From positions 1-64,000 of the forward strand of contig NZ_QLNV01000011.1 in NCBI RefSeq assembly GCF_003285545.1: 64,000 nt of DNA, read 5' to 3'. Below the pieces are notes generated by a model, which saw nothing but the letters and a program-made list of their open reading frames with translations, ran no database searches and was not told the origin of the DNA. Below are positions 24,260 through 34,276 of the stretch, piece after piece (position 1 is the first letter of the stretch; each line of letters starts with the position of its first letter). The position numbers and the translations under genes are program-made. This DNA is from Sinomicrobium soli. Its GTDB lineage: Bacteria > Bacteroidota > Bacteroidia > Flavobacteriales > Flavobacteriaceae.

Positions 24260-26158
24260 ATGAGCGACGCTATTAAACACGAATGCGGTATAGCCGTGAT
24301 CAGACTCCTAAAACCTCTCGAATACTACAAGGAAAAGTACGGAAGTGCGTTTTACGGCGTCAACAAGATGTACCTGATGATGGAAAAGCAGCACAACCGC
24401 GGACAGGACGGTGCGGGGTTTGCCAGCATAAAACTGGATGTGGCCCCGGGAGAACGGTACATCAGCAGGGTACGCTCCAACCAGTCGCAGCCCATACAGG
24501 ACATCTTTTCGCAGATAAACGGCCGTATCAGCGGAACGCTGAAAGAACACCCGGAATACGAAAATGATGTGGCATTACAGAAAAAAAACATCCCCTACAT
24601 AGGAGAATTGTTCCTGGGCCATGTGCGTTACGGTACCTACGGGAAGAACAGTATCGAAAATGTTCAGCCCCTGCTGCGGCAAAACAACTGGAAGCACCGC
24701 AACCTCATAGTGGCCGGAAATTTCAACATGACCAATGTCAATGAGCTTTTTGACAATCTCATACGCCTGGGGCAGCATCCCAAGGAAAAAGCCGATACCA
24801 TTACGGTTATGGAAAAAATAGGTCATTTCCTCGACGATGCCGTGGCCAAACTCTACAAAGAGATCAAGCATGAAGGCTACAATAAGATGGAAGCTTCGGC
24901 ACTGATCGCCGAAAGGCTAAATATAGCCAAAATACTGAAGAAATCTGCCAAAAACTGGGACGGGGGCTATGCCATGGCAGGATTGCTGGGGCACGGAGAT
25001 GCCTTTGTGCTGCGCGATCCGGCAGGAATACGTCCCGCGTATTTCTATCACGACGACGAAGTAGTGGTTATCGCTTCGGAACGACCGGTAATACAGACCG
25101 TATTCAACGTCCCTTTTGAAGAGGTACGGGAAATCACCCCGGGCCATGCCGTGATCGTAAAGGCCAGCGGCTCCGTTGTCCATAAAAAGATACTCCCGAA
25201 ACTGGAACGCCGCGCCTGCTCTTTCGAGCGCATATATTTTTCAAGGGGAAGCGATGCGGAAATCTACCGCGAACGCAAGGATCTCGGAAGGCTTCTCATG
25301 CCCAAGGTCCTGGACGCCATCGACCACGACACGGCCAATACGGTCTTTTCGTATATCCCCAATACGGCAGAAACCTCTTTCTACGGACTGGTAGAGGCTG
25401 CCCAGGACGAACTGAACAAAGAGAAGAACAGGCAGATCCTCAAGGAAAGAGACCATCTCACCGACGAACGGCTCACCGAAATACTGTCCCGGCGGCTGCG
25501 TACGGAAAAGATCGCGATCAAGGATGCCAAACTGCGTACCTTTATTACGGAAGACAGCAGCCGGGACGATCTCGTAGCACACGTTTACGACGTCACCTAC
25601 GGTGTCATCAGGCCGGAAGACAACCTGGTGATCATCGACGACAGCATTGTGCGGGGTACTACCCTCAAAAAGAGCATTATCAGAATGATGGACCGGCTCG
25701 ACCCGAAATCCATAGTCGTCGTATCCTCTGCCCCGCAGATCCGTTACCCGGACTGCTACGGCATCGACATGGCGCGCCTCGAGGACCTGGTCGCTTTCCG
25801 TGCCGCACTGGAGTTACACAGGGAAAGGGGGTCATACGATATCGTAGACAAGATATACCGCGAATGCAAGGCACAGGTAGACTACCCCGACAAGGAGGTG
25901 AAAAATGCCGTACAACAGTTCTACACAGCGTTTACCGATGAGGAAATATCAGCTAAAATATCGGAAATGCTGAGTTCGGAAGACATCAGGGCCAGTGTCA
26001 AGATCATTTTCCAATCGGTGGAAAACCTGCATAAAGCCTGCCCGGAAAACCTGGGCGACTGGTATTTCACCGGCAACTATCCTACCCCGGGGGGCAACAG
26101 GGTGGTGAACAAGGCATTTATAAATTTTTACGAAGGAAACAAGGACAGGGCTTATTAA
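24260..26158 (+). CDS. purF: Amidophosphoribosyltransferase-like protein (long PurF)
   Basis: Makes 5-phosphoribosylamine from PRPP and glutamine, the first purine step. The 632 residues have an N-terminal class II glutamine amidotransferase domain: the nucleophile is probably Cys9 in KHECGIAVI, exposed after removal of a short propeptide, followed by QHNRGQDGAGFA. The C-terminal PRTase domain has the PRPP loop LVIIDDSIVRGTT. It is about 130 residues longer than classic PurF (around 500); the extra sequence includes an inserted Lys/Glu-rich segment near 385-445 and a C-terminal extension. This long form is known in Bacteroidota. Expressed alone, with a weak hairpin/T run after the stop. Confidence 0.85.
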   Translation: MSDAIKHECGIAVIRLLKPLEYYKEKYGSAFYGVNKMYLMMEKQHNRGQDGAGFASIKLDVAPGERYISRVRSNQSQPIQDIFSQINGRISGTLKEHPEYENDVALQKKNIPYIGELFLGHVRYGTYGKNSIENVQPLLRQNNWKHRNLIVAGNFNMTNVNELFDNLIRLGQHPKEKADTITVMEKIGHFLDDAVAKLYKEIKHEGYNKMEASALIAERLNIAKILKKSAKNWDGGYAMAGLLGHGDAFVLRDPAGIRPAYFYHDDEVVVIASERPVIQTVFNVPFEEVREITPGHAVIVKASGSVVHKKILPKLERRACSFERIYFSRGSDAEIYRERKDLGRLLMPKVLDAIDHDTANTVFSYIPNTAETSFYGLVEAAQDELNKEKNRQILKERDHLTDERLTEILSRRLRTEKIAIKDAKLRTFITEDSSRDDLVAHVYDVTYGVIRPEDNLVIIDDSIVRGTTLKKSIIRMMDRLDPKSIVVVSSAPQIRYPDCYGIDMARLEDLVAFRAALELHRERGSYDIVDKIYRECKAQVDYPDKEVKNAVQQFYTAFTDEEISAKISEMLSSEDIRASVKIIFQSVENLHKACPENLGDWYFTGNYPTPGGNRVVNKAFINFYEGNKDRAY

Positions 26159-26179
26159 AAAACTTCGCAAAAAGACAAT

Positions 26180-26226
26180 AAAAGGCTTTTATCGGATTTA
26201 TAAGCCTTTTATCGAATATTTTTTTT
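26180..26226 (+). terminator. Probable purF terminator
   Basis: AAAAGGCTT (26180-26188) and AAGCCTTTT (26202-26210), then eight bases and a run of eight T. The gap before the T run makes it a weaker case. Confidence 0.5.
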
Positions 26227-26245
26227 AAATCCACAAAACAAGGCT

Positions 26246-26330
26246 TATATTTGAATCACCATAGCATAAGTAGGTTAAGTTCATGGTAAGATTTGGGGCA
26301 AAAAGGCGGAGTTATACTCCGCCTTTTTAT
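26246..26330 (+). ncRNA. Candidate small RNA unit (promoter box plus terminator, no ORF)
   Basis: TATATTTG at 26246-26253 matches the -7 box. About 48 bp later a perfect 10-bp stem, AAAGGCGGAG-TTATA-CTCCGCCTTT with a T tract (26302-26328), would end a transcript of about 70 nt. No ORF fits between them, and the next gene on this strand is far away (pth and rplY are on the other strand). No -33 TTG at standard spacing was found, which lowers confidence. Confidence 0.4.
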
Positions 26331-26370
26331 TTGGGATCACCCTGCCCCGGCACTTCGACACACCTGCCCA

Positions 26371-26402
26371 AACTACGAACTACCAACTAAGAACTAAACA
26401 AC
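26371..26402 (-). repeat. Short-repeat tract 3' of pth
   Basis: Shares 21 identical bases (26377-26397) with the tract after gpsA at 5138-5158. Gene-sense unit TTAGTTC. Confidence 0.7.
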
Positions 26403-26416
26403 TACACCCCCCCTGT

Positions 26417-26983
26417 TTATTTCCCGTTAAACGCATTCATCGTATTACCAAGCCCGGCAGTAGCAAAAGAGCGTATCAGCTCACAGGATTGCCCGAGGCG
26501 CTCCGGCAGAGCCGCCTCTTCCTCTTCATTCCACGTTCCCAGTACGTAATCTATCTGCCTTCCCCTGGTAAAATCGGCACCGACGCCAAAGCGAAAACGG
26601 CAGTACTGTGAAGTACCCAGCAACTGCTGTATACTCTTCAGGCCGTTGTGCCCCCCGTCACTTCCCTTACCCTTAAGCCTTATGGTACCGAAGGGCAGGT
26701 TGATATCATCGGTGATCACCAGCAGGTTTTCCAGGGGAATATTCTCCTTGTCCATCCAGTATCTTACAGCCTTGCCACTGAGGTTCATGAATGTAGCAGG
26801 CTTCAGCAGTATCAGCACCCTTCCTTTAAACCTGTATACGCAACGGTCGCCGAGCTTCACCGTTTCAAAGGCAAGCGATTCCTTTCCGGCCAGGTGATCG
26901 AGCACCTTAAAACCTATATTATGTCGGGTTTCTTCATATTCCCGGCCAATATTCCCCAGGCCGGCTATCAGGAATTTTTTCAT
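26417..26983 (-). CDS. pth: Peptidyl-tRNA hydrolase
   Basis: Releases tRNA from stalled peptidyl-tRNA. From the ATG at 26983 the 188 residues open MKKFLIAGLGNIGREYEETRHNIGF, with Asn11 and the catalytic His21. The other conserved segments are KPATFMNLSGKAV and VITDDINLPFGTIRLKGKGSDGGHNGLKS. Length is typical. An earlier in-frame ATG at 27028 would add a hydrophobic, Tyr/Phe-rich lead that overlaps the rplY terminator and is not part of the family. It lies 92 bp after rplY, an arrangement common in bacteria (rplY-pth). Confidence 0.95.
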   Translation of the reverse strand: MKKFLIAGLGNIGREYEETRHNIGFKVLDHLAGKESLAFETVKLGDRCVYRFKGRVLILLKPATFMNLSGKAVRYWMDKENIPLENLLVITDDINLPFGTIRLKGKGSDGGHNGLKSIQQLLGTSQYCRFRFGVGADFTRGRQIDYVLGTWNEEEEAALPERLGQSCELIRSFATAGLGNTMNAFNGK

Positions 26984-27011
26984 CGGAGCATTTTTAGTCC
27001 CACTCAGTGGA

Positions 27012-27049
27012 TAAAAATAAAAAAACATCCCGACAGTAGCCGGGATGTT
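27012..27049 (-). terminator. rplY terminator
   Basis: In gene sense AACATCCCG pairs with CGGGATGTT (27024-27049), followed by a TTTTTTTATTTTT tract. It separates rplY from pth. Confidence 0.8.
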
Positions 27050-27074
27050 CCGTATTTAAAAAAGCTGCTGCTTT

Positions 27075-27665
27075 CTATTTCGCTTTTTCTGCCTTGGCAG
27101 CATCCTGGGCAGCTTTCATCGCCGCACGGGAAATCCTCACCTGGCATACCACGGTATTGTCCGGGTGCATGATCTTGTAACTCTCATTTCCCAGGGCCGT
27201 TACATAAAGCTTGTTCCCTATTTCCAGCTCAGAGATATCAGCAGGAATAAAATCGGGAAGATCGGCAGGAAGAGCCTTGACCTTGAGCTTGCGCTTGGTA
27301 AGACGCAGTACCCCACCCTTGATAACACCGGGGGCAGTACCTTCTATCTTCACCGGGATCTCCAGGGTCACTTCCTTGTCGTCCTGCAACTGGTAGAAAT
27401 CGATGTGAAGGATTTCGTCGGTTACCGGGTGGAACTGGATGTCCTGGAGTATCGCATTGTACTTGTCACTCCCGAGGTCAATCACTACCGTGTGTACATC
27501 CGGAGTGTAAACCAACTTTGAAAATGCAAGTACATCAGCTGAAAAGTGTAATGGGTTGTCTCCTCCGTAAAGTACGCAAGGAACCTTTCCAGCATTACGT
27601 AAGGCCTTGGTCGACGCCTTGCCCACGCTTTCTCTTTGAGATCCTTTGATTGTAATTGACTTCAT
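27075..27665 (-). CDS. rplY: 50S ribosomal protein L25/general stress protein Ctc
   Basis: Binds 5S rRNA in the large subunit. The 196-residue form is the longer Ctc type: an N-terminal L25 domain ([29 protein letters not shown]) of about 90 residues and a C-terminal TL5-like beta domain. The tail (about 180-196) is Ala/Lys-rich and likely disordered. The start ATG at 27665 is directly followed by the expected first strand (SITIKGSQR). Encoded upstream of pth and downstream of prs in one direction, with prs 38 bp before it. Confidence 0.95.
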   Translation of the reverse strand: MKSITIKGSQRESVGKASTKALRNAGKVPCVLYGGDNPLHFSADVLAFSKLVYTPDVHTVVIDLGSDKYNAILQDIQFHPVTDEILHIDFYQLQDDKEVTLEIPVKIEGTAPGVIKGGVLRLTKRKLKVKALPADLPDFIPADISELEIGNKLYVTALGNESYKIMHPDNTVVCQVRISRAAMKAAQDAAKAEKAK

Positions 27666-27703
27666 TATATAAAAAAATTAAAATGTTTCGTTTTAAAACA
27701 GCC

Positions 27704-28645
27704 CTACATCAGGAACTTGGAACTGATGGAGGTATTACTGTGCACCCTTCGCATCACATCGGCGAACAGGTTGGCACAGGTGAGCACTTTTATCTTGGGG
27801 CTCTCCTTCCTGAGCGGAATGGAATCTGTTACGATCAGCTCTTCCAGCCTGGACTCCTCTATGCGTTCATACGCATTTCCGGAAAGCAGGGCATGTGTTG
27901 TAATGGCCCTCACGCTTATTGCTCCCCGCTCCATCATCAGGTCTGCAGCCCGGGTAAGTGTTCCCGCCGTATCTACCATATCATCAACCAGCACCACATT
28001 TTTACCCTGTACATCCCCGATCAGTTCCATATGATCGATCACGTTGGCCTTTTTGCGTTGCTTGTAACAGATCACTACCTCACTCTCCAGGAACTTGGAA
28101 TACGCATAAGCCCTTTTCGAACCTCCCATATCCGGGGAAGCTATAGTGAGATTATCCAGCTTAAGCGACTCGAGGTAGGGCAGGAATATGGTCGATGCAA
28201 ACAGGTGATCGACAGGTTTTTCGAAAAATCCCTGGATCTGGTCGGCATGCAGGTCCATGGTAATGATCCTGGTTGCCCCTGCGGTTTCCAGCAGCTTGGC
28301 CACAAGTTTCGCTCCTATGGGAACCCTGGGCTTGTCTTTCCTGTCCTGGCGTGCCCACCCGAAATAAGGCATTACTGCGGTAATGTGCCGTGCCGATGCC
28401 CTTTTGGCCGCATCGAGCATAAGCAGCATTTCCATCAGGTTTTCCGTACCGGGATGCGTAGAGCCGATGATAAATACCCTGGACCCTCTTACGGATTCCT
28501 CAAAAGAAGGCTGGAACTCCCCGTCACTGTACTTGGAAAAGGTTACACTTCCCAGTTTTGTCCCGTAAGATTTCGCTATCTTTTCAGCGAGCTCCATACT
28601 TTGCTCACAGGGAAAAACCTTAGGCTCCGGCACTGTATAAGACAT
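27704..28645 (-). CDS. prs: Ribose-phosphate pyrophosphokinase
   Basis: Makes PRPP from ribose 5-phosphate and ATP, feeding purine, pyrimidine, His, Trp and NAD synthesis. From the ATG at 28645 the protein has 313 residues, the usual size. Visible motifs are FSKYSDGEFQPSFEESVRG, the ATP loop region YFGWARQDRKDKPRVPI, and the PRPP-binding loop VVLVDDMVDTAGTL. The first ATG in frame (28720) lies within the promoter region and is rejected. Its -7 box is at 28693-28700. Confidence 0.95.
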   Translation of the reverse strand: MSYTVPEPKVFPCEQSMELAEKIAKSYGTKLGSVTFSKYSDGEFQPSFEESVRGSRVFIIGSTHPGTENLMEMLLMLDAAKRASARHITAVMPYFGWARQDRKDKPRVPIGAKLVAKLLETAGATRIITMDLHADQIQGFFEKPVDHLFASTIFLPYLESLKLDNLTIASPDMGGSKRAYAYSKFLESEVVICYKQRKKANVIDHMELIGDVQGKNVVLVDDMVDTAGTLTRAADLMMERGAISVRAITTHALLSGNAYERIEESRLEELIVTDSIPLRKESPKIKVLTCANLFADVMRRVHSNTSISSKFLM

Positions 28646-28692
28646 TGTTATGCTGTTGTTTAGTGGTTTAGTTGTGTTTTTTAAGCGAGGTG

Positions 28693-28700
28693 CAAATTTA
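28693..28700 (-). promoter_or_regulatory. prs -7 box (TAAATTTG)
   Basis: On the minus strand TAAATTTG, about 47 bp before the prs ATG at 28645. No convincing -33 TTG. Confidence 0.5.
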
Positions 28701-28785
28701 GAAATATTTTTGAAATGCACCTCCTAATTTCCTCTTTTATTGATTTTCACACTATTAACTTTCCCCTATCGTATCGCTGGTCCGG

Positions 28786-30027
28786 CTAACTCAGCATCAG
28801 TTTTGCCTTTTTGACCGCTTCCACCAACACATCCACTTCTTCAATAGTATTGTAAAAAGCGAAACTCGCCCTTACCGTACCCGGAATCCTGTAATAGTCC
28901 ATAACGGGCTGTGCACAGTGATGCCCTGTTCGCACGGCGATACCCAGTTTATCCACTATCGTTCCTACGTCGTAAGGATGTATGCCTTCCAGGTTAAAGG
29001 AAATCACCGAGGTTTTATGTTCCGATGTTCCGTAAATACGCAGCCCCTCTATTTCCAGCAGGCGCCGGGTAGCGTATTCCAGCAATTTGTGTTCATAGGC
29101 CGCGATGGCATCAAAACCTATTCCGTTCAGATAGTCTACGGCCGCCCCGAAGGCTATGCCCCCGCATATATTGGGGGTTCCGGCTTCAAATTTATGGGGC
29201 AGCCCAGCATAGGTCGTTTTCTCGAAAGTCACCTCTTCGATCATTTCTCCCCCGCCCTGGTAAGGAGGCAATTTCTCCAGCCAGCTTTCCTTTCCATAAA
29301 GCACGCCCACCCCGGTAGGGCCGCACATCTTATGTGCAGAAGCCACATAGAAATCGACATCGAGCGCCTGTACGTCGGGCCGGATATGCGGACAGGCCTG
29401 TGCGCCGTCTATCAGCACCGCGGCACCGGCTTTATGTGCCGCAGCAATAATCCTTTCGATCGGGTTTACCGTTCCCAGCGCATTGGAGATATGGTTACAG
29501 AAAACCAGCCTTGTCCGGTCCGAAAGCATTCCTTCATATTCCTCCACAACCAGCTCTCCTGCCTCATTCATGGGGATCACACGAAGTACGGCCCCCGTTT
29601 TTTCACAGAGCATCTGCCAGGGCACTATATTGGAGTGATGTTCCATAGCCGAGACTATGATCTCATCACCTTTTTCGAGAAACGAAGCAAATCCGCTGGC
29701 CACCAGGTTGATCCCGTGAGTGGTCCCGGAAGTAAAGATCATTTCATAAGGCCTGGCTGCATTAAAGTGCTGCTGAAGTTTTATGCGGGCCTTCTCATAG
29801 GCATCGGTAGCCTCCTGTGAAAGCGTATGCACCCCCCGGTGTATATTGGCGTTGTACCGGCTATAATAATCCACTATGGCATCGATCACTACCCCGGGGG
29901 TCTGCGATGTAGCCGCATTGTCGAAATAGACCAGCGGGTGGCCGTTCACCTTTCTCTTCAGTATCGGAAAATCTTCGCGTATACGCTGTATGTCGAACGA
30001 AGTGGTACCGGATATGGATGAAGCCAT
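28786..30027 (-). CDS. sufS: Cysteine desulfurase SufS
   Basis: PLP enzyme that takes sulfur from cysteine for Fe-S assembly. The 413 residues have FDNAATSQTP near the start, the PLP-lysine in VASAHKMCGPTGVGVLYG, and the persulfide Cys in VRTGHHCAQPVM, the group II (SufS/CsdA) form. Length is typical (about 405-415). Last gene of the suf operon, 66 bp after sufD. SufE, its usual activator, is not encoded in the operon or elsewhere in this window. Confidence 0.95.
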   Translation of the reverse strand: MASSISGTTSFDIQRIREDFPILKRKVNGHPLVYFDNAATSQTPGVVIDAIVDYYSRYNANIHRGVHTLSQEATDAYEKARIKLQQHFNAARPYEMIFTSGTTHGINLVASGFASFLEKGDEIIVSAMEHHSNIVPWQMLCEKTGAVLRVIPMNEAGELVVEEYEGMLSDRTRLVFCNHISNALGTVNPIERIIAAAHKAGAAVLIDGAQACPHIRPDVQALDVDFYVASAHKMCGPTGVGVLYGKESWLEKLPPYQGGGEMIEEVTFEKTTYAGLPHKFEAGTPNICGGIAFGAAVDYLNGIGFDAIAAYEHKLLEYATRRLLEIEGLRIYGTSEHKTSVISFNLEGIHPYDVGTIVDKLGIAVRTGHHCAQPVMDYYRIPGTVRASFAFYNTIEEVDVLVEAVKKAKLMLS

Positions 30028-30093
30028 CTTTACGGGCTTTTATAACATTAAACAAAAAATCAAACAGGTACGGACCACAGGTCCGCGGGCCTG

Positions 30094-31416
30094 TCACTCC
30101 TCGGAGGCGAACCCCATACGCACCCCGAGCTTCCTGGCAATAAGCTTGTTGATACGCGCTTGTACCTCGGGTATTTTTACGCTCTCCAGTACGTTATTGG
30201 CAAAAGCATACATCATCAGGGCTTTAGCCTCCCTGGCGGGAATCCCCCGCGAACGCAGGTAGAAAAGGGCATCGTCATCCAGCTGACCTATGGTACACCC
30301 GTGAGAACACTTGACATCATCGGCAAAGATCTCCAGCTGCGGCTTGGTGTTTACCGTGGCCTTATCGTCCAGCAAAATGTTGTTGTTCTGCTGGAAGGCA
30401 TTCGTTTTCTGGGCCTCCTTTTCCACAATAACCTTACCGTTGAACACTCCCGTACTGCGGTCGCCGTATATCCCCTTGTAATCCTGGTGGCTCTCACAAT
30501 CGGGACGGGCGTGATTTACCAGGGTATGATGGTCCACATGCTGCTGCCCCTCCAGAATGGTAACCCCTTTCAGGGTAGACTCCACATATTCTCCCCTGTG
30601 GTAGAAATTCAGGTTATTCCTGGTGAGTTTACCTCCGAATGAAAAGGTATGTACCGAAACATGGCTTTCCCGTTCCTGCGATATATAGGTATTATCGATA
30701 AGCGAAGCCGACAGCTTGTCGTTCTGTATCTTGTAATAATCCACCATAGCCCTCTTGCCGGCAAATATCTCGGTCACCGAATTGGTCAGTACCGGATGGT
30801 CCGAAAGGCTCTGGTGCCGCTCTATAACCTGTACCTGTGCATTCTCCCCGGCCACAATAAGGTTCCTGGGCTGCAGCAGCAGGGCAGGCTCACTGCCGGT
30901 GGAAAAATGCAGTATCTGTACGGGCTTGTCCACCACCTTTCCCTTCGGGACATGCACGAAAACCCCTTCCCTGAGAAAGGCGGTATTCAACGACGTCAGG
31001 CTGTCTTCGGTATTCACGGTACTGTTGAAGTACTTTTCCACCACTTCCCTGTACCCGGGTTTTTCCAGGGCAGTGCTCATCAGGCATATATCAAAACCCT
31101 CATGTGCCATTGCCGAAAGGCCTTCGTCATACCTGCCGTCTACAAACGCTATCCTGTAGGAGTCGATATCGTGTATGAAATAGCGTTTCACCTCTTCGAA
31201 TTCCAGTCCCTTTCCTCCTTCGGGAAACAGGCTGTAATCGGGTTTCAGCAAGGTATTGATAGAAGTATATTTCCACGCCTCTTCCCTTTTGGAAGGAAAT
31301 CCCTTGTGTTCGAACTGCTTCATCGCCTCGGTGCGAATGCGGTGAAGCGGCGAACGGACATCCGTACCACCTTCGTGTGCAGGAAAAGAAGAGACCAGTT
31401 TATCCTTTAATTCCAT
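30094..31416 (-). CDS. sufD: Fe-S cluster assembly protein SufD
   Basis: Scaffold subunit of the SufBC2D complex. From the ATG at 31416 it has 440 residues. It has the SufD/SufB beta-helix core, with the family ending ADDVKCSHGCTIGQLDDDALFYLRSRGI (about 355-385), whose conserved His is the SufD residue implicated in cluster assembly. The upstream in-frame frame to 31515 encodes Pro/Gly-rich sequence without homology and is discarded. It lies between sufC and sufS, about 115 bp from sufC. Confidence 0.93.
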   Translation of the reverse strand: MELKDKLVSSFPAHEGGTDVRSPLHRIRTEAMKQFEHKGFPSKREEAWKYTSINTLLKPDYSLFPEGGKGLEFEEVKRYFIHDIDSYRIAFVDGRYDEGLSAMAHEGFDICLMSTALEKPGYREVVEKYFNSTVNTEDSLTSLNTAFLREGVFVHVPKGKVVDKPVQILHFSTGSEPALLLQPRNLIVAGENAQVQVIERHQSLSDHPVLTNSVTEIFAGKRAMVDYYKIQNDKLSASLIDNTYISQERESHVSVHTFSFGGKLTRNNLNFYHRGEYVESTLKGVTILEGQQHVDHHTLVNHARPDCESHQDYKGIYGDRSTGVFNGKVIVEKEAQKTNAFQQNNNILLDDKATVNTKPQLEIFADDVKCSHGCTIGQLDDDALFYLRSRGIPAREAKALMMYAFANNVLESVKIPEVQARINKLIARKLGVRMGFASEE

Positions 31417-31532
31417 TTCGTTGTAGTTTCTGTTGCTTTCCGGACCCGGGGGAACCCCCGGCGGTTTCCATACCCCCTGTATTGCACCCGGCCGGCATAC
31501 GAAGCCGTCCCGCAATCCGGGGCTAACCGGAA

Positions 31533-32297
31533 CTAATTACTTACTTTTTCCTGTTTTATCCAGTCGTATCCTTTCTCTTCCAGTACATGGGCCAGTTCGG
31601 CCGTACCGGACTTCACGATCTTTCCGTCGAGCAGTACGTGTACAAAATCAGGTACGATATAATCCAGGAGCCTCTGGTAGTGCGTAATCACGATAACGGC
31701 ATTGTCTTTGGATCTCAGCTTGTTCACGCCGTTAGAGACGATCCGCAGGGCATCGATATCCAGTCCGGAATCCGTTTCGTCAAGAATGGCCAGCCTGGGT
31801 TCCAGCATGGCCATCTGGAAGATCTCATTGCGTTTTTTCTCTCCTCCCGAAAAGCCTTCGTTAAGTGATCGCGACAGGAAATTACGGTCTATTTCGAGCA
31901 GTTCCGATTTCTCCCTGATCTTTTTGAGCATTTCACTTGCGGGCATCTCTTCCAGTCCGCGGGCCTTCCGCGTTTCATTGATCGCAGTTCTCATAAAGTT
32001 GGTCACGGAGACCCCGGGAATTTCAACGGGATACTGGAACGACAGGAAAATTCCCTTGTGCGCCCTTTCCTCGGCGGCCAGTTCGTCGACATCTTCACCT
32101 TCAAAGAGGATCTCCCCGCCGGTAACCTCAAACTCTTCCTTTCCCGCTATGACCGAAGAAAGCGTACTCTTGCCGGAACCGTTAGGCCCCATGATGGCAT
32201 GAACTTCACCGGCATTAACCTCAAGATCGATCCCTTTCAGGATTTCCTTTCCCTCTACACCGGCATGTAAATTATTTATTTTTAACATTTTTGTCAT
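31533..32297 (-). CDS. sufC: Fe-S cluster assembly ATPase SufC
   Basis: ABC-type ATPase that drives rearrangement of the SufBD scaffold. The 254 residues contain Walker A (GPNGSGKST, residues 37-45), the SufC version of the signature (LNEGFSGGEKKRNEIFQM), Walker B (LAILDETDSGLDIDAL) and the His switch (VITHYQRLLDYI). All are intact. Start at 32297 or at the Met three codons later (32288). Between sufB (102 bp upstream) and sufD in the operon. Confidence 0.97.
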   Translation of the reverse strand: MTKMLKINNLHAGVEGKEILKGIDLEVNAGEVHAIMGPNGSGKSTLSSVIAGKEEFEVTGGEILFEGEDVDELAAEERAHKGIFLSFQYPVEIPGVSVTNFMRTAINETRKARGLEEMPASEMLKKIREKSELLEIDRNFLSRSLNEGFSGGEKKRNEIFQMAMLEPRLAILDETDSGLDIDALRIVSNGVNKLRSKDNAVIVITHYQRLLDYIVPDFVHVLLDGKIVKSGTAELAHVLEEKGYDWIKQEKVSN

Positions 32298-32398
32298 TTC
32301 TGTTTAAAACAGGGGCCTCCTTATTATCCGGTACGGACACCGACCCCCGCATATTTTATTACTTTTCTCTATAAACCCGGAATTATGCTTACGGAAGT

Positions 32399-33844
32399 TT
32401 ACCCTACAGAACCTTCCAGGGAGATTTCCAGAAGTTTTTGTGCTTCCACGGCAAATTCCATGGGCAGCTTGTTCAGCACTTCCTTGCTGAAACCGTTTAC
32501 GATAAGCGCTATGGCCTTTTCCGTATCTATTCCCCTCTGGTTGCAATAGAATATCTGGTCTTCCCCGATCTTGGAGGTCGTAGCCTCGTGTTCTATCTGG
32601 GCCGTCTTGTTTTTGGCCTCGATATACGGGAAGGTATGCGCCCCGCAGTTGTTTCCCATAAGCAGCGAATCGCACTGTGAAAAATTCCGCGCATTCGCAG
32701 CCCGGCTGTTCACCTGTACCAGTCCGCGATAGCTGTTCTGGGATTTCCCCGCAGAGATCCCCTTGGAAATGATCGTACTTCTGGTGTTTTTCCCCAGGTG
32801 GATCATCTTGGTCCCGGTATCGGCCTGCTGGTAATTATTGGTCACCGCTATGGAGTAAAACTCCCCTACCGAATGATCTCCCTTGAGCACACAGCTGGGA
32901 TACTTCCAGGTTATGGCGCTTCCGGTCTCTACCTGGGTCCAGGAAATCTTGGCATTGGTTTCGCACAACCCTCTTTTGGTCACGAAATTAAACACTCCGC
33001 CCTTGCCATCCTTACCTCCGGGAAACCAGTTCTGCACGGTAGAGTATTTAATCTCCGCATCATCCAGTGCTATGAGCTCCACTACGGCCGCATGCAGCTG
33101 GTTTTCATCCCTCATGGGCGCCGTACATCCTTCCAGGTAACTCACATAACTCCCCTTGTCTGCAATGACCAGGGTACGTTCGAACTGGCCTGTTCCCGCC
33201 TGGTTGATCCTGAAGTAGGTAGAAAGCTCCATCGGGCAGCGTACCCCTTCGGGAATATAGCAGAAAGACCCGTCTGAGAATACGGCAGAATTGAGTGCCG
33301 CATAGAAATTATCCCTTTGGGGCACTACGGTCCCTATATATTTTTTGACCAGCTCCGGGTATTCCCGTATGGCCTCGCTGATGGAACAGAAAATAATCCC
33401 TTTTTCCGCCAGTGTTTCCCTGAACGTAGTAGCTACCGACACCGAGTCCATCACCACGTCTATGGCCACTCCGGCCAGCCGTTTCTGCTCTTCCAGGGAG
33501 ATCCCCAGCTTATTGAAGGTATCCAGCAGCTCCGGGTCTACCTCGTCCAGGCTGTTGTACTTGTCTTTCTTTTTCGGGGCCGAATAATAACTGATCTTCT
33601 GAAAATCCGGTTTTTCGTAATGAATATTGGCCCATTCCGGTTCTTTCATCTGCTCCCAGGCACGAAAAGCCTCCACACGCCATTCGGTCATCCACCCGGG
33701 TTCTTCCTTTTTTTTGGATATGGCCCTGACAATGTCTTCATTGAGGCCTACCGGAAAGGTGTCCGACTCGATATCCGTATAGAAACCGTACTCGTACTCT
33801 TTTGTTTCGAGCTCCTTCTTAAGTTCTTCTTCTGTATATGCCAT
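32399..33844 (-). CDS. sufB: Fe-S cluster assembly protein SufB
   Basis: Scaffold on which the cluster is built. From the ATG at 33844 the 481 residues start [21 protein letters not shown] and include the conserved core segments [28 protein letters not shown] and [23 protein letters not shown]. The latter holds the Cys believed to accept sulfur. The C-terminal [22 protein letters not shown] closes the core. The frame upstream of 33844 has no homology. The 68-bp gap from the A-type carrier gene indicates one operon. Confidence 0.96.
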   Translation of the reverse strand: MAYTEEELKKELETKEYEYGFYTDIESDTFPVGLNEDIVRAISKKKEEPGWMTEWRVEAFRAWEQMKEPEWANIHYEKPDFQKISYYSAPKKKDKYNSLDEVDPELLDTFNKLGISLEEQKRLAGVAIDVVMDSVSVATTFRETLAEKGIIFCSISEAIREYPELVKKYIGTVVPQRDNFYAALNSAVFSDGSFCYIPEGVRCPMELSTYFRINQAGTGQFERTLVIADKGSYVSYLEGCTAPMRDENQLHAAVVELIALDDAEIKYSTVQNWFPGGKDGKGGVFNFVTKRGLCETNAKISWTQVETGSAITWKYPSCVLKGDHSVGEFYSIAVTNNYQQADTGTKMIHLGKNTRSTIISKGISAGKSQNSYRGLVQVNSRAANARNFSQCDSLLMGNNCGAHTFPYIEAKNKTAQIEHEATTSKIGEDQIFYCNQRGIDTEKAIALIVNGFSKEVLNKLPMEFAVEAQKLLEISLEGSVG

Positions 33845-33912
33845 TGCTATGATTTCAAAAATTATCCCGGCCGGTGATATACACAGGCCCAAACCGTCAT
33901 CTGCATCTCCGC

Positions 33913-34242
33913 CTACAGGGAGAAGCTCTCCCCGCATCCGCAGGTTCGCTGCGCGTTGGGGTTGTTAAACACAAACCCCTTTCCGTTGAGCCCTCCCGAA
34001 TATTCCAGGGTGGTCCCTACCAGGTATAAAAAGCTTTTTTTATCTACCAGTATCCGTACGGTGTTATCTTCAAAGAGCTTGTCGTCATCGTTCCGGTCGT
34101 GGTCGAACTTCAGCTCGTAGGACAAGCCGCTGCACCCTCCGCTCCTTACACCGACACGTACAAAATCACTGGCAGCATCAAAACCCTCCTCGGTCATGAG
34201 CTCTACAACCTTTCGCCTCGCTGTGTCTGAAACTTTTATCAT
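33913..34242 (-). CDS. A-type Fe-S carrier (SufA/IscA/HesB family)
   Basis: Carries or transfers Fe-S clusters to apoproteins. The 109 residues have the three invariant cysteines: Cys37 in GGCSGLSY, and Cys101 and Cys103 in the C-terminal CGCGESFSL. Length is standard. First gene of the sufBCDS operon here, which favours a SufA-like role. A TATCTTTG box lies 35 bp upstream. Confidence 0.93.
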   Translation of the reverse strand: MIKVSDTARRKVVELMTEEGFDAASDFVRVGVRSGGCSGLSYELKFDHDRNDDDKLFEDNTVRILVDKKSFLYLVGTTLEYSGGLNGKGFVFNNPNAQRTCGCGESFSL

Positions 34243-34276
34243 GATCTTGTTAATGGTTTAATCCTTAATTGCCTGG

